A stretch of 64,000 nucleotides of DNA from Monodelphis domestica (lineage: Eukaryota; Chordata; Mammalia; Didelphimorphia; Didelphidae): NCBI RefSeq assembly GCF_027887165.1, contig NC_077230.1, positions 327,158,415 through 327,222,414 on the forward strand, in the 5' to 3' direction. Below are positions 21,801 through 34,800 of this stretch, in pieces. A program made the translations under genes and the position numbers. The notes under the pieces are model-generated. The model did not search any database. It worked only from the letters and a program-made list of their open reading frames with translations, and was not told the DNA's origin. Numbering within the stretch: position 1 is the first letter of the stretch; each line of letters starts with the position of its first letter.

Positions 21801-21894
21801 TGGAGTTGCTGAAGACAAGGAAGATTTAGACTCACCATGCATGTCACTTAACAGAAAGGTCAATTGAGGAAGACATCTCTTAGGGATGGTCTCA

Positions 21895-22185
21895 GCTCAG
21901 AATGTTCTTTCTCCTCATCTCTGCCTTTGTTTCCCTGACTTCCTCCAAGATTTAGCTGAAATCCTACCTTCTAGAGGAGGCTCTTCTTGATCCTACTAAC
22001 TCTTAGTGCCTTTCCACCTGAGGTTCATTTCTATCTAATCTGCATATAGAGTACATGTGCCTAGTTATTTAATATGTCATCTCTTCTATTACAATATGAG
22101 CTCCTTGAGGTCAGGGGATATTTTTGTATAACCTATCAGAGTCTCGGGTAACTATTAAACATTTAATATATGGTTTTTGACTGTC
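21895..22185 (+). mobile_element. L2 LINE 3' end
   Basis: The run gaatgttctttctcctcatc, cctaccttctagaggaggc, atgagctccttgaggtcagg and aaacatttaatatatgg is the L2 3' terminal pattern. From 22185 to 22635 no feature is recognised. Confidence 0.6.
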
Positions 22186-22634
22186 TATAGAACAAAACAA
22201 GCAATGATATAATTCTCAAGTTCCGTGTCAAGAACTATTTCCAATCAATAAAGTCCTACTACAAAATCTTAATATCTAAGAAAGTACAAAATATTAGACC
22301 AGTATAAATCTATCTATACAAAGTAGACAGATGGTATAATTTGCCAGTCTACAAAAAAAGTCCAAGAGAATAATCAAAGGCATTGCAAAGACTATGCATA
22401 CAGTTACCTATTGCCTATAGGGAAGTTAAGACAAGAGTAAAGGATGGTCAAGGACTCCAACTTTGAGAACAACCTATCAACCAATTATAGATGGGCAATT
22501 GGTACCAGGCAATTAAAGAAAACCCAGACAAAGAACCTGGTTTGTTACTCATTGGCAATTAATACTGTCTGCCTGGGTCTTAGACAGACTTCTGTTTGGA
22601 GGATGTTGGGGGACCTGAATCCAAAGGCTACATA

Positions 22635-22985
22635 GTCCAAGATTTCAGTCAGTTAGACAATAACTATACACCAGGCACTTTACTAACTGGGGATACAAAG
22701 AAAGACAGTCCCTTCCTTTAAGAAGCTAATAATCTAATGGTGGAAACAACATGCAAAGAAGCTATATAGACAACAATCAATAGAAGAAAGGCAATAGAAA
22801 TGGGATTAGCAAGGGTTTCCTGCAGGCAGTGAGATTTTAGCTTGCTTGAAAGAAGGAAAAGAAGTCAGATGAGGAGAAACAACAAATATTCCGGGCATGA
22901 GGGACAGTCAGAGAAAATGCCTAGAGCTAAGAGATGGAATGTCTTGTTTGGGGAATAGCTACAAAGGCCCCAAGAAAATAAAATC
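22635..22985 (-). mobile_element. L2 LINE 3' end, antisense
   Basis: Blocks caggcactttactaactgg, gatacaaagaaagacagtcc, ttcctgcaggcagtgag and gatggaatgtcttgtttgg are the L2 3' region in reverse. From 23000 to 23520 I see no gene. Confidence 0.55.
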
Positions 22986-23519
22986 TTTTAGGATCTGGAG
23001 ATGACAGATTCCATACCAGATCATCCATAGGCTTAGTCTCATGACTAAAGGCTGATATGTCAGAAGATACTGACTGAACTAAAGAGACTTGTAAAAGTAA
23101 CAATAGGTCACCACAGACATACCAGGGTACCACTTATATAGTCAGGTGATGTCTGCGATTGCAGGAATATATACTACATTTGGTATAGATGGCACCTAAA
23201 CAATAAAATATATATAATGTATTTTGTCTGCAACTCTAACTTAAGATGAAATGAAGTATATACTTGTGTTGTTATATAGTAAGTACCTATATGTGTAATG
23301 GGACAGAAACATACAAATTCTTTAAGAGGAAAAATTATAGAAGGTATGTGCAGATAGCAGATAACTGAACCTTTTCTCTTCTCTTACTTTATCCACTACT
23401 TTATGATCTATGGGGGATGGAAAGGAAGGAAAGGTCCCTACATGGTATGTCTTAGAAGATCTGTTGTTAGTTGAAAACTATTCCATTTCCCAGAATGTGT
23501 GGGCCCAAAAAGGAAAGTT

Positions 23520-24680
23520 AGTTTTAATCAATCTCCCCAGTCCTCTTCTCTTATATTACTCCCCTTCCTACTACCACCCTTCTTATTGCCCTCCTACTTC
23601 TCTATATATTACTTCCCTCCCCACCACCCCCTTCCTTATTCCTTTTCTATTTCTCTATAGGATAAGATAGGATTCCATACCCCAATGAATCTGGCTGTTC
23701 TTCCTCTCTGAGCAAATTCCAATGAGGGTAAGATTTAAGTATTGCCTGTCACAATCCTCATCTTCCCCTCCATTATAATAGTATCCCACACATACAACTC
23801 TTTATGTGCTATGATTTAGCCCATTTTATTTCTTCCCATTTCTCTTAGTGCAATCCTCTTTTTCACCCAAGATTTTTTTATATCATCCTAAATAGCTTAA
23901 TACCACACCCTCTGTCTAAATATACTTCTAACTACTCTAATGATAAAAAAAAATTTAATAGTTGTAAATATCATCTTTCTATATAGGAATGCAAACAATT
24001 CCATCTTACTGAGGCCCTTAAATTTTTTCTCTTTCTTATCTTTTTATGCTTCTCTTGAATTTTGTATTTGGACATCAAATTTTCTGTTTAAGTCTTGTTT
24101 TTTTCTTCAGGAATGCTTGGAAATCTCTCATTTTATTAAGTTACCATACTTTCCCCTGAAAGAATATAGTCAATTTTGATAGTTGGTGATTCTTGTTATA
24201 CACCCAGTTTCCTTGCCTTCTGGAATATCATTTTCTAAGCTTTCTGATACTTAAGTGTGGAAGCTGCTAGATCCTATGTAATCCTGACTGTGGCTTCATG
24301 ATATTTGAATTGTTTCTTTCTGACTACTTGTAGTATTTCCTCCTTGGCATGAGTGCTCTTGAACTTGTCTGTAACATTCCTGGCAATTGCCATTTGGAAA
24401 TTTATTGCAAGAGGCAATCTATGGATTCAATTTTTATTTTACCCTTTTATTTGAGAACATAGGGGAGTTTTCTTTGATAATTTCTTGTAATGTGATGTCT
24501 AAGAATTTTTTTAATCATAATTTTCAGGTAGTCCAATAATTCTTAAATTGTCTTTCCTAGATCTATTTTCCAGGTCATTTGTTTTTTCAATGAGATAGTT
24601 CATATTTTCTTCTATTGTTTTTTCATTTTTATTGTTTCTTGATGTCTCATGAAGTCATTAGTTTCTATTTGCCCGATTCT
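23520..24680 (-). mobile_element. Old LINE-1 fragment: ORF1 plus inter-ORF spacer
   Basis: Positions 23900-24655 line up with the ORF1 part of the full-length L1 (9915-10560): ctttcccctgaaagaatatag, ccaataattcttaaattg, tctattttccaggtcatt. The frame is broken throughout. Positions 23520-23900 match the long ORF1-ORF2 spacer (gataagataggattccat, ccccaatgaatctggctg), including its pyrimidine-rich plus strand. This is an older relative of the 5.2-11.5 kb element. Confidence 0.7.
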
Positions 24681-24689
24681 AATTTTTAA

Positions 24690-24790
24690 AGAATTAATTT
24701 TAAATTTGAAACTAGGACCTCCCATCTCTAGGACCAGCTCTCAATCCACCGAGTCACCCAGCTGCCCTTGTTCTTCCTTTAAAAAAAAAA
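24690..24790 (-). mobile_element. SINE 5' part, antisense
   Basis: Plus strand ggacctcccatctctagg, accagctctcaatccacc and gagtcacccagctgccc are the reverse complement of the head of the MAR1/WSINE-type SINE. The rest of the SINE is missing. Confidence 0.7.
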
Positions 24791-25030
24791 CTATACATAA
24801 AAACATACAAATGCTCACTTCATTTAGCATTTAAGTTAAAAAATGTATTTAAAATTTTAAGACTATTAGTCTTATTAAGACTATTAAACCAGAATAGGTT
24901 TAATATAGTAAGATGCACCGTACTATCCCTCAGCTACCTATTTTGATTTAACAATTCTAAAGATAAAGAAAAATTCATATTTAGCCAGTTTTGAAGTCTT
25001 GGAATTTAAGAAAACAAAACTTATACATTA

Positions 25031-25122
25031 TATATTGTATGAATACCAAATTATTGACTAAATACAGTCTGGTAAATATATTGTATGAATACTAAATTAT
25101 TTACTAAGTACAATCTGGTAAA
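25031..25122 (+). repeat. 46-base tandem duplication, two copies
   Basis: The unit tatattgtatgaataccaaa (continuing to ctggtaaa) at 25031-25076 is repeated at 25077-25122 with about five substitutions. It lies in AT-rich sequence; from 24800 to 26450 nothing else is recognised. Confidence 0.85.
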
Positions 25123-26453
25123 ATAAATTAAGGTAATAATTAGGATTGACCAATTGAAAACTTAGTATCCTTGGTTTTCAGTACACTGTAATATTTCAAA
25201 GATCTACTTTGCCTTAGTTTCCTTATCATAAGAAAGGAACAGCATAAGTAATGATTTGCCTAGCAAGCCAAAATGCTAAGAACTAATGTTTACCAAGTTA
25301 TTTGATACATTTCAATGCTATAGAAATGTTAAATATTATCATTCATTAGAAAATGTGTACAAAGTACTCAGGTTCTTTAGCAATTTTGATAAATACTAAG
25401 TACTATGATTATTTATATGCAGATAAATATTTGAGACTATTCTCAAAATCATCCCATGCTCTTATTCTTACCACTATCAAGTGTTCCCCCCCCCCTATAT
25501 TTAATAGACACAATATATGATTTTGCTCATTTTTTTAAAAAAAGAGATTGTTTGGGGACTTTTTTTTAAAGAGAAATTTTTTAAAAAACACAAGGAAAAA
25601 CTTAGCCAAGAATAAAGAATGGAATATATGAATATGGATGCATGATATGTGAAAAACATTGGGCATGTTGTTTTAGAGAATAAAAACACCATATTCAGAA
25701 ACCAGCATATTGAAGGCACTATAACAATCAAACTGAATAGATGGGCAAGGATTTAATCCACCATTAAATGGAAATAACTTTAGATTTTCCACTTTAATGG
25801 AACCCAAATCTAGAGTTCACTATAAATGGCTATTACTATGCCTTTGAATTCTATCCAAGCACAACCAAATAGAATCAGGAAACACCCCTCAGCAAAATGT
25901 AATGGAGCAACCTGTTAGGGAAGAAAATCTAAGAAATATATTCAATCAGGAAAACACTGAAAATGAAATGAGTCTAAACTCTCCCTTCAGAGTTTAAAGT
26001 CACCTTGATTACTATTCAAAATAGTATGTAGGGTGATAGTCTAACCCAGAACTTTAAGATACCTCACTCCTAAAACTAAACTGAGTTTGAGGTTCTAAAT
26101 TAACAATCTTATATACCCAACTCATATTCCTCCAAACCAAGTTAATCACCTTACTAATTGTCTGCCAAACTCTATAGATCTCTGCTTTAGCACCTTTACT
26201 CATACCATAACTTTACTTTACCTGAAAGTCCTCTCTATAAAGTCAGTCTTTCCAATTCATAATTCCTATTAAAAAAAACCTAGTTTAAGTTCTACTTCAT
26301 CAAGTTGCTTCTCTAGTAACAACACTGATCTCCTCACAATGAAAAAAGTATAACTTGGGCTCCCTTTAAATACAGGTCTCTGAAAACTATACCTAGGTTC
26401 AAGACCCACTTTATGATAAGATGAATTCAAAACCACAATTCATGAGCCCCTTC

Positions 26454-26930
26454 TTTTTTTTTTTTATTGGAACAAATCAGAGAGCACATTTGTTGGAAAA
26501 AAAGCTATTTCATTAAACAGGAAAGCAAGACAAATACCAAGGGAAACCATGCCCTTTTACATGCAAGGTCACAATCTCCCACAGATTCCCAATAGGAAAG
26601 GAAATACATGTAGCTCCGACAACTGATGCTCCTATAGTTGAATGTCAGTGGGAAACTTCTGGGTCTTCAAAGCTTCCATTTGCTGCTTCCCTACATAAAT
26701 ACTGATATAATTTTCTTTATTGCTTTCTCTACTGTGCTGCCATTTGCTGGTTCTCTATTGAGCAACTATGTCAATCGCTCTGATAGATTGTAGCTGTTAT
26801 GAAGCTTTCTTTGAGACAACCCAAAACCTCAAGTGTTATTTCAGCTGTTTTGTGAGTCATATCCCCAATAGCACTCACAGCATAGTCCCTCAGGTCAATT
26901 CAACATTTTTTTCATTGTCTGAACTCCATT
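26454..26930 (-). pseudogene. Possible processed pseudogene, source gene unknown
   Basis: On the minus strand an AATAAA hexamer (26463-26468) runs straight into an A tail (26462-26454), as in a retrotransposed mRNA. Upstream on that strand, about 38 codons around 26770-26885 read without a stop, and several in-frame stops follow. I do not recognise the protein. An unspliced 3' end of some retroelement is an alternative. No target-site duplication was confirmed. Confidence 0.3.
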
Positions 26931-28839
26931 ACTTCTCGTTTAGTAACAACTCTCCCAGGCTTTTTGGGTTAGGGTAAGTAAATTCTTTTCAACTCGCTTC
27001 ATGCAACTAGCAGTTAACACTAAAGTCATATAAATTATCTTGGAGCTAATAATATGTGTCAAAGCCCACATGTAAAGGGAGGTTGTTGTGTGGCTCAAAG
27101 GGAAATAGAATAGACATCTGGCCTCTTCTCTCCCACCCTCCTCCAAGACAAATTTTAATTCCAGCCAGGAAAGAAAGCAAGATGTTAAGAGTCAGAGACC
27201 ACTGTGCTCTCCTTAGAAAAAGGGGGTATCAAGTTAGAATTATTTCTATCTGTTCCCTTAAATATTGTTAGTCTAGGAGATGTGTTTCAGGTCCAATCTA
27301 ATCTCTGATCTCTGTTTATAATTGTGGAGAGAAGAACCCAAACTCCATCTTTGAGGTTTGACTCCTTTCCATCCAAATACCAGTTTCACAATGAACATAC
27401 ATAAAAATTATCAATGAAAACCTATTTATCCAAATTGGTAGTAAAAGAGGAATCAGAGAAGGTATACATGTGAAAATATATATTGGATCATGCAGAGTGA
27501 AGGAATACTCCCATTGGGAGCAAAATAACTTAGTTCAACCAAAAGAAAGACCTAGATCTCATTGAAGTTCCCTGAAGTCTCTAGTATAGCAAGCTGGAGA
27601 TAAGGACATAATCAAGATTGCCAGATCTTCTCATGTCTTCCCAGATTCTTTTCTTTCAGCAATCTGAAGTGGAATTGACCTTATTCATCTTCCCTATGGA
27701 AACTGGAATCTAGAAACAACCAAAGCAACTACAGAGTCCAAAGTGACTTGAAGCTTGAAAACTGAAGACTGTTCCACACCTGATGCAGGTACAGATTATA
27801 AAGAGAGAGTCCCATAACAACGTGCTTTAGGACTGGAACTTGCTGCCCCAAATGTTCTTGTATGTCCATGGGTATCTCCATTGGGTAGTTTTCTGGGGAT
27901 GCAGCAGAGAACCTTGGCTCCTGTACTTCAGATGGGGGCCTCTTATTTATTTAGATCTAGGAGGAAGATAGACTTAGTTTAGGGGGCTAAGAAAGAGATA
28001 AGAGAAATCAGGCAGAATCTTAGACCTCCTTGGAAGAATACCAGATCTTAATTAGTGGTTCACTCTCAAGTTTTACTTTATGAGGTTTATTTTTAAAAAG
28101 TGTGAGGGAGGGAGCTATAATTCTCCCTTCTACTCTAAAGAAAGTAGATCAGAGCTAGAAATAAGTTTCTATGTGGAACCATTTAGAATATTAGCTACCT
28201 GATTACTCTTCCTTCTGAATGTCCCTCCCTTCACCCCTACCCCAGCCTGTATTAAAAATGTGCTTTAATGGGTTAGAATACCGATTCATAAACTGCTCCA
28301 ATCTTCAATATTGCCTGGTTCTCTCTTATAAAGTGGGACAGGGTTCCCTATCTAGTCCTCAAGTCCACTCATCTTTCATTCCCACACAAATAAGCAGTTT
28401 CTCTAAAGAGGAACTCTCTTTACACCTTTCCCCAAATAAGCAACACTGTAAGAGAGCTCCCTAGGCTTCCCATGGAATTGAATAAAAACTCCCTCCCTTC
28501 CCTTCAACCATCCATCTAGTCTGGATTCAAAGTTTCATCCAGATCTCTACAAGCAAGAAAATCAAGCCCAAGAGAGAAGCTCAGGGGGCCATAAGAAGGA
28601 TTCTTCCCTACCACCACCAGCACAGTCCCAACCCCTGACTAGCCCCTCTGCCTTTTCCCATTTCCATCCTCCCTTTATCCTCCTCCCACCCCAACTGCCC
28701 ATCAACCAGGCCAAGTATCTCCTGGACTTGATTAAAATTTAGTTTCATTATTTTCTTCACCCCACAAAGGTACCAGATGTTCTTAGATTATGAACCTCAT
28801 GGCACTGATGTTATGACTTCAAAGAGGGGAGTCTTTACT
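26931..28839. other. Intergenic or SLC37A2 3' UTR sequence
   Basis: No exon or repeat was recognised. It lies downstream of SLC37A2, so part may be its 3' UTR. In human the next gene on this side is TMEM218, but I could not find its protein motifs here. Confidence 0.4.
27946..27951 (-). promoter_or_regulatory. SLC37A2: Candidate poly(A) signal for SLC37A2
   Basis: The plus strand tttatt gives AATAAA on the gene strand, about 0.9 kb past the tentative stop at 28840. Position fits a 3' UTR, but no other evidence supports use of this hexamer. Confidence 0.2.
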
Positions 28840-28856
28840 TCAAATCTTATCCCCCA
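28840..28856 (-). CDS. SLC37A2: SLC37A2 exon 18 (tentative C-terminus)
   Basis: Exon 17 ends in phase 2 (AG). A minus-strand AG at 28858-28857 is followed by 17 bases reading, with those two bases, S-G-D-K-I and a stop. The human protein ends S-G-Y-K-E-I. The match in length and ending is suggestive, but the acceptor has a poor pyrimidine tract. Treat as a hypothesis. Confidence 0.3.
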
Positions 28857-31800
28857 CTCACAAAATGCTCCAGGAAAATACCCCTAAGGTCTGATCCTCC
28901 TCCCAAAAGGGCAGAGGCCCTTGCCCAGGTTCTAAACTTCCTAAGGAAAACCCCATACAATTACATTCTATTTAAATTACAAATCCTTGGAGCTGACCCC
29001 TTCAGAAGCAAGCAAGAGAAATCACACTGGTGAAGAGAGTTGTATGCAGTCCTGGTTCCAATTGCAAATCAGTCATGGGACTAAGAGAACATACTCACAA
29101 TTCAAACCACAGCCGTCTGGATACTACCTCGGGTGGGTTAGGGCCAGACAAGAGCTATAAAGACATATAGAAGACAATGGATGTTAGTCATGGTTAGCAA
29201 AATGATGGGAAGGAAGAAGGCAAGAAGTATGGAGGACGGAGAATTCACGCTAGGATCCCTTGGGTCCAAGTTAAGAATTTTCTGGGAGTCAGGGGTCAAG
29301 TAGGCTTTAGGGTAGTTTTAGAAAAGTCAGAGATTAGTCTCTGGTTCTCCAGCAGCATCCAAGGATGGGCTATAATTACCACAAAAAGTAGGGTTTGGAA
29401 GAGCCCTAAAATTGAGTGCCCAAGTAAACCCTCCAGTTTATGGACAGTAGACTTCAGAACACACCTGCTATTTCTGTTGACACATCCCCTCCAGACCTGG
29501 ATCTCTTTGTACACCAAGCGAGAGAGGAACTGTAGGGGAGAGAAAAATGGACAGGGAAGTATGGAGCCAGCCAGATGCCAGTTGCTGTAGAGGGATGGGG
29601 TAAAGAGATAGGATAGGATCTAGCAATGTCTTACACATAGTATACATTCCATAAATATTTGTTGATTAATTACATGGTAGGAAGATAGAAATCGAGTGGT
29701 GAATTATATGTGGAATCTAATATAGCCCTGAGCTGTATGAAAAGCTACAACCCCCACCCCCAACAAAGTACAGTCACTTCTTTACTGTCCCAGAGTTTCT
29801 TTTGCCAATTTCTACCCTCAGAATCCCTTACTAAACAGCCTAACAAGGGTGCCATAACATTGGGTTAGTATCAAGTGCCCCTTCCCTGAATCTAGTCTTG
29901 ACCCAAAAAAGGCATTTACCACACAAGCCAACACATCTGCAGAGATCAGCATATAGAAGACATTGTTCCAGCCTGTAGGAGAGATGAGTCCAGCTAGCAG
30001 GGGCCCTAAAGCAGCACCTGGAGAAGGCATATATATCATGTGAAAAACAAAGCAAGATGGTCCTGAACTCAGATTGGCTGAGTTTCTTTTGGTATAACAC
30101 TCTCCCAACAACTCAGTTGCTCCTCCACCCCACCCCAACTTCAGAGTGTCAATCTGTCCAATAGAAAAAATCAGGGTCCAACTGCTTGGGATAAAGAATG
30201 GGAAGAAAAAGGGCCCAGCTAGGGCACACTGACCTAAAGAGCCAGTCCCATCAATAATAGCTGCCACAGTGGCAAGAGCCTTTGAATTGCCTCTCAGACT
30301 TTTGTGTGTGCCCTAGGGAGACAAGAAGGAGGAGAATCAGATATCCATCATAAGCAACTTGCATCTCTGCTATTTAGATGAGGCATGAAGTCTAGGTGGA
30401 TTCATCAAGGAGAACATCAGCCTCTGTCTTGGAGGTAGTCTCAACATGAGCAAAAAGATACTTCTTATAGCAAGGTTGATGCAGGTTATTGAGAAGATGC
30501 CTGACTTGGGAGAGAGAAGGAACACAAATCTGAGTCAGAAGGGAAAACATTCTCAAGACAATATGACCTAGTACTAAATAAAAGGATAGGGAAAGGACAT
30601 GATGAGACTAGAAGAGAGACACCAAAAAATCTTGCAAACAATTTCCTCCTTATGAAGATCTGGGACCTTCTGTGGAATGGGACACACAATGGGAAGTACC
30701 AATTCCCAGGTTCCTTGAACTTACCAGGTCAGCTGAAACAGCAGTGGTGATGAGGGCATAAGGCCCATTGACCAAGGCCCCACAGATAATCAACATCACT
30801 AGGAAGACAGAGACAGAGATAGTGATTATCTCTACTTAAAGTTAAATAGCTGGAAACTTCTCTCAGTCTTTAAAAACTTTTCCCTCCAGAACTGGATTCA
30901 CAGCCCCTCCTTCCACCTCTAGCCCTAGTCCTCTCCTAAGCAATGAATTGGGTTCCTAGCCTTCTCTTTACCCCTACCCCAGGTCCACTCATGGGCACTT
31001 CAAGTACTCAGAAAAACCAAACCTCTCCCACCCTGGTCCATTTCCATAAGATACCCAAAGAAATCTGGAAGAATTGAAGTTGTAGTCTCACCTACAGAAC
31101 TGCCAAAGCTCTGCTGACCAACATAGTTGTACAGGAAGAGCTGGGAGAAGAGAAGCAAGGGCATGGGAAAAAAAGGTTATTACCTTCATTTTGTTTCTAT
31201 AGATACAATGATCCATAAATCTTGGCATGACCCTTTTCTATCCTGAAATCCCTAGTCAACTTGTCCTATCCCTCCTAAGACTGGCAGGGATCTCTGCCTC
31301 CAAGAATAGATTCCAAGACTTCCTTTAGGAATCTAATGTTTCTATGAAGTCTTAAGCCTCCCTACTTAGATGTTCATATCTAACCTACATTTCCCGTTAC
31401 AATATAAAACAGAATTCCCTCTGTCTGAATTAAGAGGTCTTCTTCTCCTCCACAATAACCTATTCCCATTCCTTACCCCCACCAAACACATAATCAATCC
31501 TCTTTTTCCTAAGCTAGATAGTCCCCCAAATTCTCCACATGTTTCTTCCCTACTATACCAGCCCTCTTGATGATAAACCAACTGTTTATTCCCTATAGAC
31601 ATCCCCCATTATTCATCCAACCAATCCCTCCCAAATGATAGAGACTAACCAGAGGGGCAGCCACAATCAGCATGGCACAGCAGGTAGTGGCCCTGCCATT
31701 GGTATAGTCAGAGACGATCCCTGCAAGGATGCCACCTGTAACACATACCCCCACCTTACCACCCACTGCAATGACCAATCTCCCTTCCATCACCCCACTA

Positions 31801-34800
31801 TGCCTTGATTCCTTTACATTACCATAGCCTCAAGACTAGGTCAAAGGATTCTCTCCATTCTACCCTTCCTTACCAACAACCCCCATATAAGTGAAAATAT
31901 GAGGAGGAATGGTTTTCCCAAAAGATGCATGGTCAGCCAGGAATCTCTGGGCATATGTCCTCTCCTCTAATTCTACTTCACTAGCTTAATCCTAAGTGAC
32001 CATGTTCTTCCCTCCCCTATACTACTCTACTCTCAGTTCAAGAGAAGAGACTCAACCCTCTGAGAAAAACAAAGAAAGAGAGCCTGACCTATTATACCAC
32101 CAACATCAAAGAGGGTAGAAAGATCACCAGCTTTCTTGGGTCCAAAATGAGCTGTGGAGAAAACAAGAGGGTGGGAATTGAGAAAAATCTGGTCATAATC
32201 TTAAGAGAAGCACAACCAATTGACTAAAATTAATAACCTGGAAGCGAAGAACAAAAAAGGGACTGATTTCACAGAGCATTGAAGAATAGAACCTATATAA
32301 TTCTGCAACTATCTTTGAAGAAAGCCCCTTAAACAAACTTTGGGATAAGCTAAATTCAAAGTTTATCTTAGTCAATTCCCACAATGTACTGCTCAAAGCT
32401 GCTAGAATGTTTTTAAAAGGCAGCTTTGTAGGAGTCAGAGAGGTCAAAAGAGGAATTGTTGCTGATGATAGAAGAGGCAGGTTAGGAGGAGCTTGAGTGC
32501 TAGGGAATGGTTCAGAGGAGTCCTGAAGGAATTTGGAATTTCCATCCCTGGAGGAAGAAGAGGAATGATGAGAAATACTGGGAGCCCAAAGGGTCTTGGG
32601 AGCTGTGGACAAAAGATGGAGAAAGATGTGCCTTGCTACAGTTTTAATTTTAAGACACAGCCAAGAAAGACTAACAGTGGACTCTCTTTTATATCTTGTT
32701 TTATACATGTTTTTTTGGGGGGGACCGAGGTTTCCAATGACATATGGCTCTTAGCCCTGAAGAGTCACTGAACACCAGAACTTGAGTACAGCCAAGCAAT
32801 GGAGAGATGCATCTACTTTATGCCCAGGTTTGGGACAATTAGTCAGAGCAGAGCTGAATGATCTTCACAGTGAAGATGAATTCTCCCTCTGGCAAAGAAA
32901 GCTATAAACTGATCTGGTGGTTGATTATGAGCAGATGTAGGCTTTGCCCCCAAAAGCTTCCATTTAACCACCCAAACAGAGTCAGGTAGTCTTCAAGTGG
33001 ATTCTTGTTGGATTTTGAGGATTTTAAGGTTAGAAGCCAGAATAGGGAACAGAAGGCAAGGAAAATGCAAGGCATGGTTTTCCCCAAAAAATAGAATATG
33101 ATATATTGGAAGATGCCTGCATTCTATACACTTGGAGATATGAAGGAGATGAAGGAGTGCCTAAAAGCCCCTGCATTGAATTTCTAAGCCTCTTGCTTTT
33201 CTCACAAGCCAGATTCCACAAAAAAATTTCCCCAGACCCGAACCATATACAGATGCCTGAGTAATCCTTTACTCTGCTGAGCCATCCTCCCCCATTCCCA
33301 CCTCAGACTTCCAAATACTATATTTTCCAACTTCCCTTCCTACTTCTCCCCTCTACCCATCACCCCATTTTCTCCACCTAGCACATGCACTTACCCACAT
33401 TAACGATGTAGAGGGGCAACCAAAATAAGAAGGTATAACTGACCAGCTTGGCGAAAAGCAGACACAAGGAGAATTCCACTACACCCTGGAGGAAAGTAAT
33501 GGGGCTGTGGGGACAGTGCCAAGGGACTCGCTCACCACTGATCTCAGGGGACCAGCTCTAGGGCACCCTTTTCTGCTCAACCCCTTATATATGATGAAAT
33601 CTCTGGAACAACTACTCAAGCACTAGTCATCAACTCCACCACCTCCATCCCTTCCAAACCTCCTATACTCACCGGTATCCTGAGTGCCCTTAAGAAACCG
33701 ATGGCCTCAGGCTTTTCAGTTGACTCCCTGGAACATTCAGAACCTTCAGTTCCACTTTCCTTCTCAGGGATGTTCCCAACCACTGACTCCACAGAGGTAC
33801 CCAGGTCTTCCACAGGCCCATTCTGAACACAGTGGGAAAAGACCTTTAATGTGGGAAATGGGATTTTGGCACTCCCCCTCCCACAGAATGGAAATCCAGA
33901 CTTACTCACCATTATTACCTGAGGGGTTGAGAGGTCCCTGACTGAAAGGAATAGGCCCTAGGGTAAGGGTCAGGGGCTTATATTCATGGTTACACACGGG
34001 CCTCAAGGGATCCTCCTACAAAACTCACTGACGGACTGTGGCTGGCCCTCCCTCTGATGGAGATTTAGGTGGTAAAATGTGAAGGAGGAACTGAGAGGTA
34101 GGGATTAATCAGGTCTGTTCAGTAATTGACAGGTTCCAAACTTCTCCTTCCTCTAGCCTTCTATTTATATCAACGAAATCTCTAGAAACCAACCACCTTT
34201 GAGAGGGTTCATACTCACATGGTGCTGCGGTGGGGTACAGTCTACATCTTCTGGGTCTAAAAGAAAAGGTAGAAATCTGAGTCACATTGGGTCAGGCCCT
34301 ATAATTTCTTCATCCCTTCATTCCTTATTATTGAGCTCAAACCAGTCCAGAGTTTTGGTATTCTTGGTATTCTAGTTTTAAGGAGGAAGAAAAGAATAAC
34401 AGTGGGACTTAAAGAAAAGGAACAATGGATTGGGAAGCAGGACTTGTTGTTAAGTCATTTTATTTGCATCTGACTCTTTATGACCCTGTTTGGAGTTTTC
34501 TTGGCAAAGATCCTGGGATAGTTTGCCATTTCCTTCTCCAGTTCATTTTCCAAATGAAGAAACTAGGGTAAATATGGTTAAGTGTCTTACCCAGCCTCAT
34601 ATATCTAATAAGTGTCTAAGATGAGATTTGAACTCAGGTCTTCCTGACTCCAAACCCAGTGCTCTGTCCATTGTACCACGTAGCTATCTACAAGGCAAGA
34701 GACCTAGATTTCAATCCCAATTGTTTCTAGCTAGTTGTGTGACCTTGAGCAAATCACTTCACCATTTGGCATAAATTCCTTACCTGTAAATTAGAAGTAA

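Noticed and set aside
25031..25122. Two adjacent 46-base repeats considered as a CRISPR-like or regulatory array
   Set aside because: Only two units without spacers, in AT-rich vertebrate intergenic DNA; a simple tandem duplication explains it.
1..28800. Search for the TMEM218 gene expected next to SLC37A2 by human gene order
   Set aside because: No segment matching its protein was recognised on either strand. Small exons could be missed by eye, so absence is not claimed.
33908..33916. A 9-base candidate micro-exon between SLC37A2 exons 8 and 9 (AG, gtaataatg, then GTGAGT on the minus strand)
   Set aside because: Exons 8 and 9 already join in phase 0, and the resulting loop length (50 residues in exon 9) agrees with the human protein; no extra residues are needed.
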